Assembly (NCBI RefSeq): GCF_024519465.1
Contig: NZ_JALJRW010000002.1
Coordinates: forward strand, 124,001 to 188,000
Reading direction: 5' to 3'
Origin: Stenotrophomonas sp. Ste86
Lineage (GTDB): Bacteria > Pseudomonadota > Gammaproteobacteria > Xanthomonadales > Xanthomonadaceae
DNA length: 64,000 bases
In this document: piece by piece, positions 40,200 through 47,827 of the stretch
Numbering within the stretch: position 1 is the stretch's first letter
Layout: the number at the start of each line of letters is the position of its first letter
Translations under genes and position numbers: made by a program
Notes under the pieces: generated by a model
Database searches by the model: none
Told to the model about the DNA's origin: nothing
The model's input: the letters and a program-made list of their open reading frames with translations, nothing else

Positions 40200-40742
40200 T
40201 CAGGTATTTCGTTCGGTGTTCTGCTGCTTGAGCGTCGCGATTCTTCCTAGTTCTCGGCGTGCTTGGAACATCGACAGGTACTGCATAGCAATCTCACCGG
40301 CGGCGGTCGCCCCGATTAGTGTTGCCACGGTCAGGGGGAGGGTATAGGTCGCCAGCAACTGGAATTTTATCGTCTGGTAGAGGCCAACGATCACAAGCAC
40401 AAGAATAGAAAATAGCAGGGCAGACATCACCAACGCGCGCTTGCGCGCCACTGGTTCCCCTCTGACTCCTGTGAGCTGATAGAGCCTGCGTATATCGACG
40501 GCGTATCGCCGAATCTCGGAGGTCTGGCCGGTCACCAGGGCGGCTGCTTCATGCGCAAAAGCGCCAAACGCGAAGCCGATGAAGTACCCGGAGATTGCGT
40601 GCGTTTCTCGCAGTGACAGTGCTTCCCAGGCGAAAACGATCGCGAGAAACGCGAAGTAAAGGGCAAGCCAAAGCAAGATCGCGAGAAGCGTGTGAGCAGA
40701 TTTCTGCACGGTGCTTATGCGCACTCTTTGTATCAACGTCAT
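40200..40742 (-). CDS. Island-encoded four-helix membrane protein
   Basis: This 180-residue protein has hydrophobic segments at about 17-42, 48-70, 105-127 and 130-155, a basic loop between the second and third (RRYAVDIRRLY...RGEPVARKRA) and a polar C-terminal tail (QARRELGRIATLKQQNTERNT). No family was recognised. Codon use is less GC-rich than in its neighbours, in line with acquisition. Confidence 0.65.
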   Translation of the reverse strand: MTLIQRVRISTVQKSAHTLLAILLWLALYFAFLAIVFAWEALSLRETHAISGYFIGFAFGAFAHEAAALVTGQTSEIRRYAVDIRRLYQLTGVRGEPVARKRALVMSALLFSILVLVIVGLYQTIKFQLLATYTLPLTVATLIGATAAGEIAMQYLSMFQARRELGRIATLKQQNTERNT

Positions 40743-41055
40743 GCCGTTCCCTACTGCGCTCGTACGCTGAACAATGAGGGGCCAACCCCTTCTTCTTCAG
40801 GCCTATCGGCAAGCAACAATGAAACTTTATGGGTAACGTACTTAAGCTCAAACACACCCAGCCTTCCGTCGCCATCGCCGCGGCCGAGCCCATCAAGATG
40901 AACTGCGTTCGGCCGGTGGGCTTCTTTGACGGCAAGGTTTCGCACTCCGGCAAGTCCACCCTTCAATTCGGGTAACTCAGCGGCTGGAAGCCTGTTGGAA
41001 ACCACTGTCGTTCGTGTTATTCAGGCACTTGGGCTCACGGAAGACACGTGCCGAA
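40743..41055. other. Island sequence without a convincing gene
   Basis: These 313 bases lie between divergent island genes and presumably hold both promoters. A short plus-strand frame at 40829-40976 and an 84-codon minus-strand frame exist. Neither has a clear ribosome site or domain. Confidence 0.4.
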
Positions 41056-41646
41056 ATGAACTTGCCGATCAAAGTGGCAATCATCGCCATCTCGCTTTGT
41101 AGCAGCAGTGTCGCGATGGCCGATGCTTCTCTACAGGCCGAGATTGTCCCAGCCAAGGGTGGGCTCAGCGAAACGTCAATCGCACTCAAACTTGTGAATT
41201 TCGGAGACCAAGGTGCCGTGGTCGACAAGTCCTCTCTGCCTACCGCAAATGGTCGGGGAATGCTGTTGGACGATCCTCTCATCGTGAAGCAACAGGATGG
41301 GCGCGAAGTTGAATTCTTCGGGATAACGAGGGATGCGCTGCCCGAGGCGCCTAGCTTCTTGTCCATTCCTGCGGGAAGCACTTTTAGCGTGGATATTGAG
41401 CTTGCGAAGAGTTATCGCCTGTCGCCGGGGTTGAGCTACAAAGTTGGCTTGCGAGCCCCGATCTCCTATCGCAGTGGCGAGAAGACCAGTGGGGCCGCAG
41501 GGTCGCCGCAGCAGCAAGTGGGCAAGTGGAAAAGTGCGTATCCCCCTGCTCGTACGATTGTTGTGCCAGTCACCAACAAGACAATTGGAATGGCTCTTGT
41601 AGCTGAAATTCTGGATCCCCGGCCGATCACATCTAGGAATCCTTGA
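41056..41646 (+). CDS. Secreted protein resembling the N-terminal domain of M35-type metallopeptidases
   Basis: This 196-residue protein has a signal peptide (MNLPIKVAIIAISLCSSSVAMA) and a beta-rich domain: SIALKLVNFGDQGAVVDKS, DDPLIVKQQDGREVEFFG, FLSIPAGSTFSVDIELAKSY and LSPGLSYKVGL. This pattern resembles the domain that precedes the catalytic part of peptidyl-Lys (aspzincin, M35-like) metallopeptidases. The frame stops just before a separate frame that encodes HEFTHF, so the gene is probably the remaining 5' part of such a peptidase. Confidence 0.55.
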   Translation: MNLPIKVAIIAISLCSSSVAMADASLQAEIVPAKGGLSETSIALKLVNFGDQGAVVDKSSLPTANGRGMLLDDPLIVKQQDGREVEFFGITRDALPEAPSFLSIPAGSTFSVDIELAKSYRLSPGLSYKVGLRAPISYRSGEKTSGAAGSPQQQVGKWKSAYPPARTIVVPVTNKTIGMALVAEILDPRPITSRNP

Positions 41647-41700
41647 AGGTGGACACTTTTGTCCATGAGTTCACCCACTTTGCTGATAGCAAAGGACGTG
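41646..41700 (+). pseudogene. Fragment with an HExxH zinc motif
   Basis: In a different frame from the preceding gene, the codons from 41649 read VDTFVHEFTHFADSKGR, with HEFTH at 41664-41678. It looks like the zinc-binding helix of an M35-like peptidase whose middle has been deleted. The third ligand region is absent. The same bases include a TGGACA-CTTT-TGTCCA palindrome (41650-41665), so an origin from a mobile element end is an alternative. Confidence 0.4.
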
Positions 41701-41814
41701 CGCTGCTGGCGTGCGCAATTGTGGGGCTCCGGAAATGGCGCTTTTGGCACGCCGTTGGCACAGATGGGGCCGAATGCCTTGCCGCATATGGGCGGCTCGC
41801 TCTCCTAATGGAAC

Positions 41815-41847
41815 GGTCGCCCGTCCGAATCGGGCCGGGGTCACCAG
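41815..41847 (+). repeat. Right attachment repeat (partial tRNA-Arg copy)
   Basis: A second copy of the tRNA-Arg 3' end, with one mismatch in 33 bases. Weaker similarity continues leftward (CTCCTAA at 41803-41809, GCATATGG at 41785), but the D-arm is missing, so it cannot be a working tRNA. Confidence 0.85.
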
Positions 41848-41849
41848 CA

Positions 41850-42422
41850 TTACCGCGCCGGGCTTTCGCCTCTCGTGAGCCCCAGGATGCACTGCAGCAG
41901 CGCGTGCCGTTTCGCCGCATCGTTGTCGTCCTGCCAACAGCCCAGCATCTGCAGCCAGAACCCGTCCGCCGCCAGGCGCGCGGCGCGGAGATGGGGATCG
42001 GCGCGTTCGGCGGGAAATTCCTCCAGGCGCGCCGCAAGCCAGTTTCGCCAGAGGTCGGCGAACGCCGGTTCCACCAGCGCGGTGAGTGAGAACTTCACCC
42101 AACTGCGATCTTCCGTCTGCATCGCATCGAACGTTGCGGTGACATAGGCGCGTGTGAACCTGCCGTGGGCCAGCGTGTCGCGCGCGAGGATCGCATCGAG
42201 TTCGTCGCCGAAGCGCAGCAGACCGTCGGCGTAAGCCGCTTCCAGCAACTGCTGGCGATTGGCGAAGTGATGGAAGAGGGCGCCTTTGCTGACCCCGGCA
42301 CGCTCGGCCACACCGAGCACGGTCACCCCGCCCAGGCCACGCTGCGCCGCTTCCTGCGCCACTGCGTCGAGCAGGGCCGCGCGAACCCGCGCGGGCTGCT
42401 TGCGCCGTTTGAGTGCTTCCAT
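41850..42422 (-). CDS. TetR-family repressor of the SMR gene
   Basis: This 190-residue protein has an N-terminal helix-turn-helix (GVTVLGVAERAGVSKGALFHHFANRQQLLEAAY, about residues 27-60) and a C-terminal ligand domain with the TetR_C pattern (WVKFSLTALVEPAFADLWRNWLAARL). Its ATG overlaps the SMR gene stop by one base (TGATG). It most likely represses its own operon through the palindrome at 42784. Its stop codon lies 3 bases from the island's right repeat. Confidence 0.88.
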   Translation of the reverse strand: MEALKRRKQPARVRAALLDAVAQEAAQRGLGGVTVLGVAERAGVSKGALFHHFANRQQLLEAAYADGLLRFGDELDAILARDTLAHGRFTRAYVTATFDAMQTEDRSWVKFSLTALVEPAFADLWRNWLAARLEEFPAERADPHLRAARLAADGFWLQMLGCWQDDNDAAKRHALLQCILGLTRGESPAR

Positions 42423-42766
42423 CAGTGCGCCGCCGCTTTGGAGAACGCGTTGATCACGACCACCCCGCCCACGATCATCGCTACGCCCACGATCGCTTGC
42501 CAGTCCAGGGTCTGCTTGAACACCGTGACGCTGATGATCAGGGTGAGGACGATGCCTAGCCCGCCCCAGATGGCATAGGCGATGCCGAGCGGCAAGGTCT
42601 TCAGGGCATGGCTCAGCAGGTAGAACGACAGCCCGTAACAGAGCGCCATCGCAACCGTAGGGGCCAGCCGGGTGAACTGCGCTGTCTTCTGCAGCAGCAG
42701 GGTGCCGGTGACCTCGGAGACGATGGCGCCGGTCAGGAACAGATATGCCGTGATGAGAGGGGTCAT
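42422..42766 (-). CDS. SMR-family multidrug efflux protein
   Basis: This 114-residue protein has four membrane helices. The conserved glutamate of the first helix is in GAIVSEVTGTLLLQ, and the second half shows AYAIWGGLGIVLTL and the WQAIVGVAMIVGGVV helix. SMR proteins expel quaternary ammonium compounds or guanidinium in exchange for protons. The subgroup (Qac or Gdx type) is not settled from the sequence alone. The ATG at 42766 is used. It is the first gene of the pair with tetR. Confidence 0.88.
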   Translation of the reverse strand: MTPLITAYLFLTGAIVSEVTGTLLLQKTAQFTRLAPTVAMALCYGLSFYLLSHALKTLPLGIAYAIWGGLGIVLTLIISVTVFKQTLDWQAIVGVAMIVGGVVVINAFSKAAAH

Positions 42767-42783
42767 GCCAAACAATCTTCACG

Positions 42784-42801
42784 ATACCGACCGGGCGGTA
42801 T
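42784..42801 (-). promoter_or_regulatory. TetR-type operator ahead of the SMR-tetR pair
   Basis: ATACCG-ACCGGG-CGGTAT is an 18-bp palindrome (half sites ATACCG/CGGTAT, with ACCG-N-CGGT-like symmetry) 18 bases before the SMR start. It is of the form often bound by TetR-family repressors. Confidence 0.65.
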
Positions 42802-42870
42802 GTTAAAGGGGGTGGCGCTGAACGGGGCCTGTCTGAAGCGGCTTAGGGCGCGCCAGCTGGCGCGTGCGGG

Positions 42871-43209
42871 TCAGCGCGCTTGAGGCGCGTGGTCGGGTGG
42901 GTGGATACGCGGTGACGTCACGCCGCCGGGAAACCGCTCGATGAATGCGGCAAAGCGCGCGCCTGATATCGCCTGCCGGGTGCGACACGCCGGGCAGTCC
43001 AGCACGGCACCGCCGCCGGCGATGTTCACCAGCCAAGGCGCGGTTACCTCCATCGTGTGATGACAGGTCAGGCACTCCGCACGCACGCTGAGGATGGCGT
43101 TGACCGTTGTCTGCGTGGAGCCGGCCGGCACGCCGACGACAGCCAGCAGGTAGAACAGACCTGTATCCGGCACGATCCTTCCCCCCCAACGAAATGGCGC
43201 GGAAGTCAT
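42871..43209 (-). CDS. Small protein with two CxxC motifs, copy 1
   Basis: This protein of about 112 residues has CLTCHH (about residue 56) and CPACRTRQAISGARFAAFIERF near the C-terminus, enough for a zinc ribbon. The end (CPxCxxRQAIS.ARF) matches the next gene, so the two are tandem paralogues. No strong ribosome site; the start MTSAPFRWGG is the best available. No family was recognised. Confidence 0.6.
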   Translation of the reverse strand: MTSAPFRWGGRIVPDTGLFYLLAVVGVPAGSTQTTVNAILSVRAECLTCHHTMEVTAPWLVNIAGGGAVLDCPACRTRQAISGARFAAFIERFPGGVTSPRIHPPDHAPQAR

Positions 43210-43327
43210 GCCTTGCCGCGACCGAAAACGCGCCCGGCGGCAGCGCACACGAAAGGTCTTTCCACGTGCGTTGGATCCTAGACCTGCGCTTGTTAGCACA
43301 CTGCATGTGAGGCGCAGCAGGCGCTCC

Positions 43328-43573
43328 CTAGGCCATGGGAAGCAGAAGTCCGTCGAAGCGTGCGTTGCTGATCGCCTGGCGTGCTTTGCAGCCGGGGCAG
43401 GTAATGGCGACGCCCCCCGGGATGATCTGCAGGCCCTGGCGGGCGATGGCGGTGAAGTGACGTTTACATGCAACACAGGCCGCGGCCACGGCGGTAATGG
43501 CCGCTCCGCCAGCGGCAGGTGCCATCCCTGGCCCGTGGACTTCAATCAACTCGAAGATGCCGGTGCATGTCAT
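43328..43573 (-). CDS. Small protein with two CxxC motifs, copy 2
   Basis: This protein of about 81 residues has CVACKRHF and CPGCKARQAISNARFDGLL. The spacing between the cysteine pairs and the RQAISxARF tail are shared with the 42871-43209 gene. The conserved tail right after the second CxxC suggests a nucleic-acid or protein binding ribbon. The start is uncertain. Confidence 0.55.
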   Translation of the reverse strand: MTCTGIFELIEVHGPGMAPAAGGAAITAVAAACVACKRHFTAIARQGLQIIPGGVAITCPGCKARQAISNARFDGLLLPMA

Positions 43574-43973
43574 GGGGCGCGAGATCCGTGGGTGCCAGTG
43601 GCACCAGTAAGTAGCGGCCGAGGCGGCAGGAACCTGAGGCGGACAGGGATGCGGGCCGGCGGCGCTGCAGCGGCGTGGAATACCATGGGGCGTGCCTCGT
43701 CTGGATGGATGCACCACCCTAGGCCCGCGTTCGTTACTTGAGCGCGGGTTCGTGTGAGGCCGGCCTGGACATCCGTCGCTGTGGTCACACCCGCAACGCA
43801 TCGGGTTGCCGCTGTTTACCGTCGCCCGCCGCGCCTTATGTATCCGGAAGGTATGTGCGTGCACGTACGGTGAGGTCCATGTGCAACGACACAGCCGTTC
43901 ATCTGACGTCGTGCGAATTCTCGTGCCGGTAACCTGCGGAGGGCCATGGTGGATTTTCACCAGGAGTACTCGT
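43574..43973. other. Gene-poor stretch
   Basis: These 400 bases between the CxxC gene and the next small gene contain no frame I would defend. It must carry the promoter of both sides. AGGAG at 43962 belongs to the gene starting at 43974. Confidence 0.5.
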
Positions 43974-44382
43974 ATGCAGACGTCATGGCTGTCCCGAATA
44001 GAGCGTTGGGCCGACGAACCCGGTTTTCGCACCCAGACGCTGGACGATGCAAGTGCGGCGTTGCGCGAGCTTCTTCCCGGGTTTCCCGCCCCGGGTGACC
44101 AGCCACGGGAAATCTGTGTCAACGGCTACCGTTGGTTCCATGGCGAGATGGAGGCGGTGGCTGACGCCATCCATCGCGCGTCGGCCGCACGCCGTAGCCG
44201 CCACTCTGGAAGGGGCGGATTGGAATGTCGATCGCAACGCCGCCGGGTTGTGGGCCATCCCCGGCTCCAGCCGCGTGCAGGCGCGCGATACGCGCCGTAA
44301 TGGCTGGGTCGCCCCTGCCGTCGGCGGTATCGGCATGCGCCCTGTCACGGAACCGGCAGCGACGCGTCCAGGTGCCGGGTGA
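43974..44382 (+). pseudogene. Small gene of unknown function, probably frameshifted
   Basis: An AGGAG site leads into MQTSWLSRIERWADEPGFRTQTLDDASAALREL to EMEAVADAIHRASAARR. At about 44195-44215 the protein-like quality of this frame ends (basic, repetitive residues up to a stop at 44300). The +1 frame takes over with AVAATLEGADWNVDRNAAGLWAIPG and runs to a stop at 44382. Either the gene has a one-base shift or two frames overlap. No family was recognised. Confidence 0.45.
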
Positions 44383-45454
44383 AGAACCGGGCCATCACTC
44401 GATACGCCTGCTGGCTTTCCGGGAGTTTGGCATCCAGGTGGAAGGCATGCCCCAGCCCGTCCCACACGTGCAGATCGGATTCGCGCCCCAGGTCGACCAA
44501 CCGTCCGTGCATGTAGGAGACGTTGCTCAGTTCGGCGGCGCGGGTGGCGGTGATGAACAGCGTAGGTGGGAACCGGGCCAACAGTTCCTCGGAGAACACC
44601 GGCGACACCAGCGGATCGCGGAAATCCACATCGCCGTAGTACAGGTCTTCCATGATCGGCAGCGACCCATCGGAATGCGGTAGCAGGGCATCGTTGATCG
44701 CGGCCATCACATAGCGGGAATCACCGCCATAGCGTGCATCGCCGCCAGCGCAGAACAGGCCGGCCGCGCCCGGCATCGGGAGCTTCTCCTTGTCGAACCA
44801 CGCCAGCGATTCGCCGGTGAGGACGCCGCCGGCGGAGCAGCCGAAAATGCCTATATGGTTGGCCGGCATGCGCTCGAGTGCGGCGCGGTAGACAGCGGCG
44901 ACATCTTCGCTGGCCGCAGGGAATTTGTGCTCCGGGCCCTGTCGATACTCCACCGCGATGACCGTCGCGCCTGTCATCGCGGCCACCGGGATCGCTTCGA
45001 GCAGGCCAAGACTGTCGGCGCGCCCGAACACAAACGCACCGCCGTGGAGTTCGATCAGCAGGCGTTGCGCGGCCGGATCGGTTGGCGCACTGCGGGGCTG
45101 CACGCGAACCACCGGGACGCCGTTCCAGGTTTCGTTGTGCAGCTCCACCGGGTAGCGCTTGCGCAGCGCGGCGATCTCGCCGTACGCCCACTGATCGGCG
45201 CCCTTGCGGATGTGGTCGAGCTGCGCGAGTACGGCCGCGTTGTCCAGTTTTGCGGTGGGGTCGCCATGGATGACGGCGCTGCGCACGCTGGCCCGCGCCT
45301 CCGGGCTGAGATAAGGAGAAAGGGGCAGGGCAAAGCTGGGAACCTGGCGCACGCCTTCATCCACCGCGCGGTCCACCGCCGCTGCGGGCATGCTCATTGC
45401 CAGGCCGATGGCAACGGCCAACCCAAGGCATGACTTCCTGATCCACGTGCGCAT
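44345..45454 (-). CDS. Secreted alpha/beta hydrolase (HSL-type esterase)
   Basis: This 369-residue protein has a signal peptide (about 7-26, GLAMSMPAAA). The oxyanion motif LHGGAFVFGR and the nucleophile elbow GCSAGG mark the hormone-sensitive-lipase family (alpha/beta hydrolase 3). A C-terminal His is in GLGHAFH. It is probably a periplasmic or secreted short-chain esterase. The start at 45454 (MRTWIRKS) places the signal peptide correctly. Confidence 0.85.
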   Translation of the reverse strand: MRTWIRKSCLGLAVAIGLAMSMPAAAVDRAVDEGVRQVPSFALPLSPYLSPEARASVRSAVIHGDPTAKLDNAAVLAQLDHIRKGADQWAYGEIAALRKRYPVELHNETWNGVPVVRVQPRSAPTDPAAQRLLIELHGGAFVFGRADSLGLLEAIPVAAMTGATVIAVEYRQGPEHKFPAASEDVAAVYRAALERMPANHIGIFGCSAGGVLTGESLAWFDKEKLPMPGAAGLFCAGGDARYGGDSRYVMAAINDALLPHSDGSLPIMEDLYYGDVDFRDPLVSPVFSEELLARFPPTLFITATRAAELSNVSYMHGRLVDLGRESDLHVWDGLGHAFHLDAKLPESQQAYRVMARFFTRHLDASLPVP

Positions 45455-45557
45455 CAAACCGTCCTTGTCGTCGAGAGGCGCACAGCATACCCTCGGGTAC
45501 GGCGCGCCGTCGCGCCATTCTCGCGCCCTTGATTCGGGCCCGTCTAGAATGCGGCCT

Positions 45558-45989
45558 ATGAGCAGCCCACCCCTCCATGCCCTCGTGTACGTCAGCCATG
45601 CTGCCGGTAAGCTCGACAACGGCTACCTTGACAGCATCATGGTCGACGCCATGGCCCTCAACCAGGTCGCCAAAGTTACCGGCGTGCTGCTTTTCGATGG
45701 CGAGCGCTTTCTGCAGTACATGGAAGGCAGCGAGGCGGCGGTGTCGGCGGCTTTTCTCCGCGTGCAGCGCTCACGTCGGCATTCGGGTATCCGCGTGTTG
45801 ATGCGCGGTGAGGTGGCACAACGGTATTTTTCGAAGTGGTCGATGGCCTGCCGCCATACCGAGGCCTCGATCCTGCAGCGCATCGAGCGCAGCCGCTGGG
45901 AGTCGAGGATGTTGCCGCAGATATCAACCGACCGTAGCGATAACGACGGTCTGGCGCTGCTGATGCAGTTCTGGTCGGACGAGGGCTGA
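45558..45989 (+). CDS. BLUF-domain blue-light photoreceptor
   Basis: This 143-residue protein is almost entirely a BLUF domain, which binds FAD and senses blue light through a Tyr-Gln hydrogen-bond switch. The tyrosine is in LVYVSHA, the asparagine in ALNQVAKVTGVLLF, the key glutamine in ERFLQYMEG and the WSM methionine in FSKWSMACR, so the photocycle residues are present. No output domain is attached; a tail of about 45 residues follows. The partner is unknown. It is divergent from the esterase gene. Confidence 0.9.
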   Translation: MSSPPLHALVYVSHAAGKLDNGYLDSIMVDAMALNQVAKVTGVLLFDGERFLQYMEGSEAAVSAAFLRVQRSRRHSGIRVLMRGEVAQRYFSKWSMACRHTEASILQRIERSRWESRMLPQISTDRSDNDGLALLMQFWSDEG

Positions 45990-46102
45990 GCCGGGAGGTG
46001 TGCTGATGCGCGTCAATTGCGTGTCAGCACGTGCCGCGCAACTCTCGCCACGCGTTTACATCGGTACGGCGATGCTGGGTGCCAGCCCAAGGAGATTCAT
46101 CC

Positions 46103-46330
46103 ATGCACAGCAACGCCCTCGGACTGCCCAATGAGCCCACTGGCCAAACCATGCCCGGCGCACCGCAGGAGCCACTTCCGGCGCCAACGCCGGTGGAAGC
46201 ACCGGTGACCCCGGACCCGCCGGCGCAGGATCCACCCCGTGAAGTACCGCCCGAGCGCGACCCGCCGCCAGCCGACGCGCCGGTGGAAGAACCGCCGGCA
46301 CCGGGCCACGCGCCTCAGCCCGGCGGCTGA
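46103..46330 (+). CDS. Small proline-rich protein
   Basis: This 75-residue protein is about one third proline and rich in Glu/Asp (PAPTPVEAPVTPDPPAQDPP), with no hydrophobic segment. An excellent AAGGAG site 8 bases before the ATG supports translation. It is probably disordered. It converges with another small hydrophilic gene; the stops are 5 bases apart. Function unknown. Confidence 0.65.
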   Translation: MHSNALGLPNEPTGQTMPGAPQEPLPAPTPVEAPVTPDPPAQDPPREVPPERDPPPADAPVEEPPAPGHAPQPGG

Positions 46331-46335
46331 ACGCT

Positions 46336-46512
46336 TCAGCGCGGGGTGGGTGGCTTTTCGTAGTCGTCCGGACTCACTTCGCCTTTGCCGCTGCCCTGGT
46401 CGGGCATGTCCTTGTCCTTCCAGCGCGCTGAATCGTTGCGCGTCTTGTCCGGCGTAAACGCCTTCTGCTGATCATCTTCAGGATTGCCGGATACCGGCTT
46501 GTCGGTGTTCAT
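46336..46512 (-). CDS. Small hydrophilic protein
   Basis: This 58-residue protein is rich in Asp, Lys and Pro (NPEDDQQKAFTPDKTRND, MPDQGSGKGEVSPDDYEKPP) and has no hydrophobic segment. GGAG precedes the ATG. It resembles the short disordered stress-type proteins common in Xanthomonadaceae, without a named family. Confidence 0.6.
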   Translation of the reverse strand: MNTDKPVSGNPEDDQQKAFTPDKTRNDSARWKDKDMPDQGSGKGEVSPDDYEKPPTPR

Positions 46513-46662
46513 CGCTGCGCTCCAACAGGTGGTGTGGGCAGACGCTCCGCCTGTACGGGTGAACGTTCTGTCGCCACGCATGGACACGCCCCACACGTCG
46601 AAGTCACGGCCCCGGTACGCCGCACGCGTTAACAAGGCGGTACCTATCTGCTGGAGCACTGT

Positions 46663-47826
46663 ATGCGCGCCTTGACCTACCACGGCAGCAAAGACGTTCG
46701 GGTCGACACTGTCCCCGATCCGGTGCTGGCCGCGCCGGACGACCTGATCCTGCGCGTGACCGCCACCGCCATTTGCGGCTCGGACCTGCATCTGTATCGC
46801 GGCAAGATTCCCGACCTGCACACCGGCGACGTGCTGGGCCATGAGTTCATGGGCATCGTCGAAGAAGTCGGGGCAGGGGTGAGCGACCTGCGACCGGGCG
46901 ACCGGGTGGTGATTCCCTTCGTGATCGCCTGCGGCGAGTGCTTCCACTGCCGGCTTACCGAATTCGCGGCATGCGAGACCACCAACAGCGGCAAGGGCGC
47001 GGCGGTCAATCAGAAAGGCATCCGCCCACCGGCGGCGCTGTTCGGCTACAGCCATCTGTACGGCGGTGTATCCGGAGGGCAGGCCGAATTCGTGCGTGTG
47101 CCCAAGGCCAACGTCGGACCGCTGCGCATCCCCGACGGCCTGTCCGACGAACAGGTGCTGTTCTTGTCCGATATCCTGCCGACCGGCTACCAGGCCGCGC
47201 TCAATGCCGGGGTCAAGCCAGGCTCCACCGTGGCGATCTTCGGCGCCGGTCCGGTCGGTCTGATGAGCGCGGCGTGCTGCCGCCTGCTGGGCGCGGAGAC
47301 GATCTTCATGGTCGATCATCTGCCCTACCGGCTGGCCTTCGCCCAGCAGACCTACGGCGTTACGCCGATCGACTTCACCCAAGTGGGGGATCCGGCCGAG
47401 TACATCGTGACCCAGACCAACGGTCGTGGCGTGGATGCCACCATCGAGGCCGTGGGCTTTGAAGCCGAGGGCAGTGCGCTGGAGTCGGCGTTGACCACGC
47501 TCAAGGTCGAGGGCAGCAGCGGCGTGGCGATCCGGCAGTGCATCGCCGCCACGCGCCGTGGCGGCACGGTCAGCATTCCCGGCGTATACGCTGGTTTCGT
47601 GCATGGTTTCCTGCTCGGCGACGCGTTCGACAAGGGGCTCACCTTCAAGATGGGCCAGACCCACGTGCAGCGGCTGATGCCGGAGCTGCTCGACCATATC
47701 GCCGAGGGCAACCTCGATCCGGGCGTGATCGTCACCCATCGCATGGCGCTGGAAGATGCGGCCAAGGGGTATGAGATCTTCGACCGCAAGCAGGAGGATT
47801 GCCGCAAGGTGATCCTGACGCCCTGA
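46663..47826 (+). CDS. Zinc-dependent alcohol dehydrogenase (FdhA/Tdh-like)
   Basis: This 387-residue medium-chain dehydrogenase binds the catalytic zinc through Cys in [12 protein letters not shown] and His in GHEFMG. The structural-zinc loop reads CGECFHC...C, and [13 protein letters not shown] is the NAD site. The insert [41 protein letters not shown] marks the subfamily related to glutathione-independent formaldehyde dehydrogenase. It starts the run of six same-strand genes that ends at 51123 and is one base from the next gene. Confidence 0.88.
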   Translation: MRALTYHGSKDVRVDTVPDPVLAAPDDLILRVTATAICGSDLHLYRGKIPDLHTGDVLGHEFMGIVEEVGAGVSDLRPGDRVVIPFVIACGECFHCRLTEFAACETTNSGKGAAVNQKGIRPPAALFGYSHLYGGVSGGQAEFVRVPKANVGPLRIPDGLSDEQVLFLSDILPTGYQAALNAGVKPGSTVAIFGAGPVGLMSAACCRLLGAETIFMVDHLPYRLAFAQQTYGVTPIDFTQVGDPAEYIVTQTNGRGVDATIEAVGFEAEGSALESALTTLKVEGSSGVAIRQCIAATRRGGTVSIPGVYAGFVHGFLLGDAFDKGLTFKMGQTHVQRLMPELLDHIAEGNLDPGVIVTHRMALEDAAKGYEIFDRKQEDCRKVILTP

Positions 47827-47827
47827 C

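Larger units (their letters stand above)
39807..41847. mobile_element. Remnant genomic island at tRNA-Arg
   Basis: About 2 kb of visibly lower GC lies between the tRNA and its duplicated 3' end. It holds one four-helix membrane protein gene, one secreted protein gene and a decayed peptidase fragment, and no integrase. The right repeat ends 2 bases before the tetR stop codon, where core sequence resumes. It is too small to be complete and probably lost its integrase. Confidence 0.75.

Noticed and set aside
39920..40231. A 103-codon frame in the first part of the island
   Set aside because: Low-complexity, Arg/Pro/Gly-rich translation without ribosome site or family. Treated as non-coding.
40751..41005. 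An 84-codon minus-strand gene in the island
   Set aside because: No ribosome site, domain or clear coding bias; it overlaps an equally weak plus-strand frame.
41650..41665. TGGACACTTTTGTCCA as an insertion-sequence end
   Set aside because: Only one copy is seen, with no transposase and no target duplication nearby. It is kept only as an alternative origin of the HExxH fragment.
41785..41846. A second working tRNA-Arg
   Set aside because: Only the 3' third matches. The D-arm and most of the acceptor 5' strand are missing, so it is an attachment remnant.
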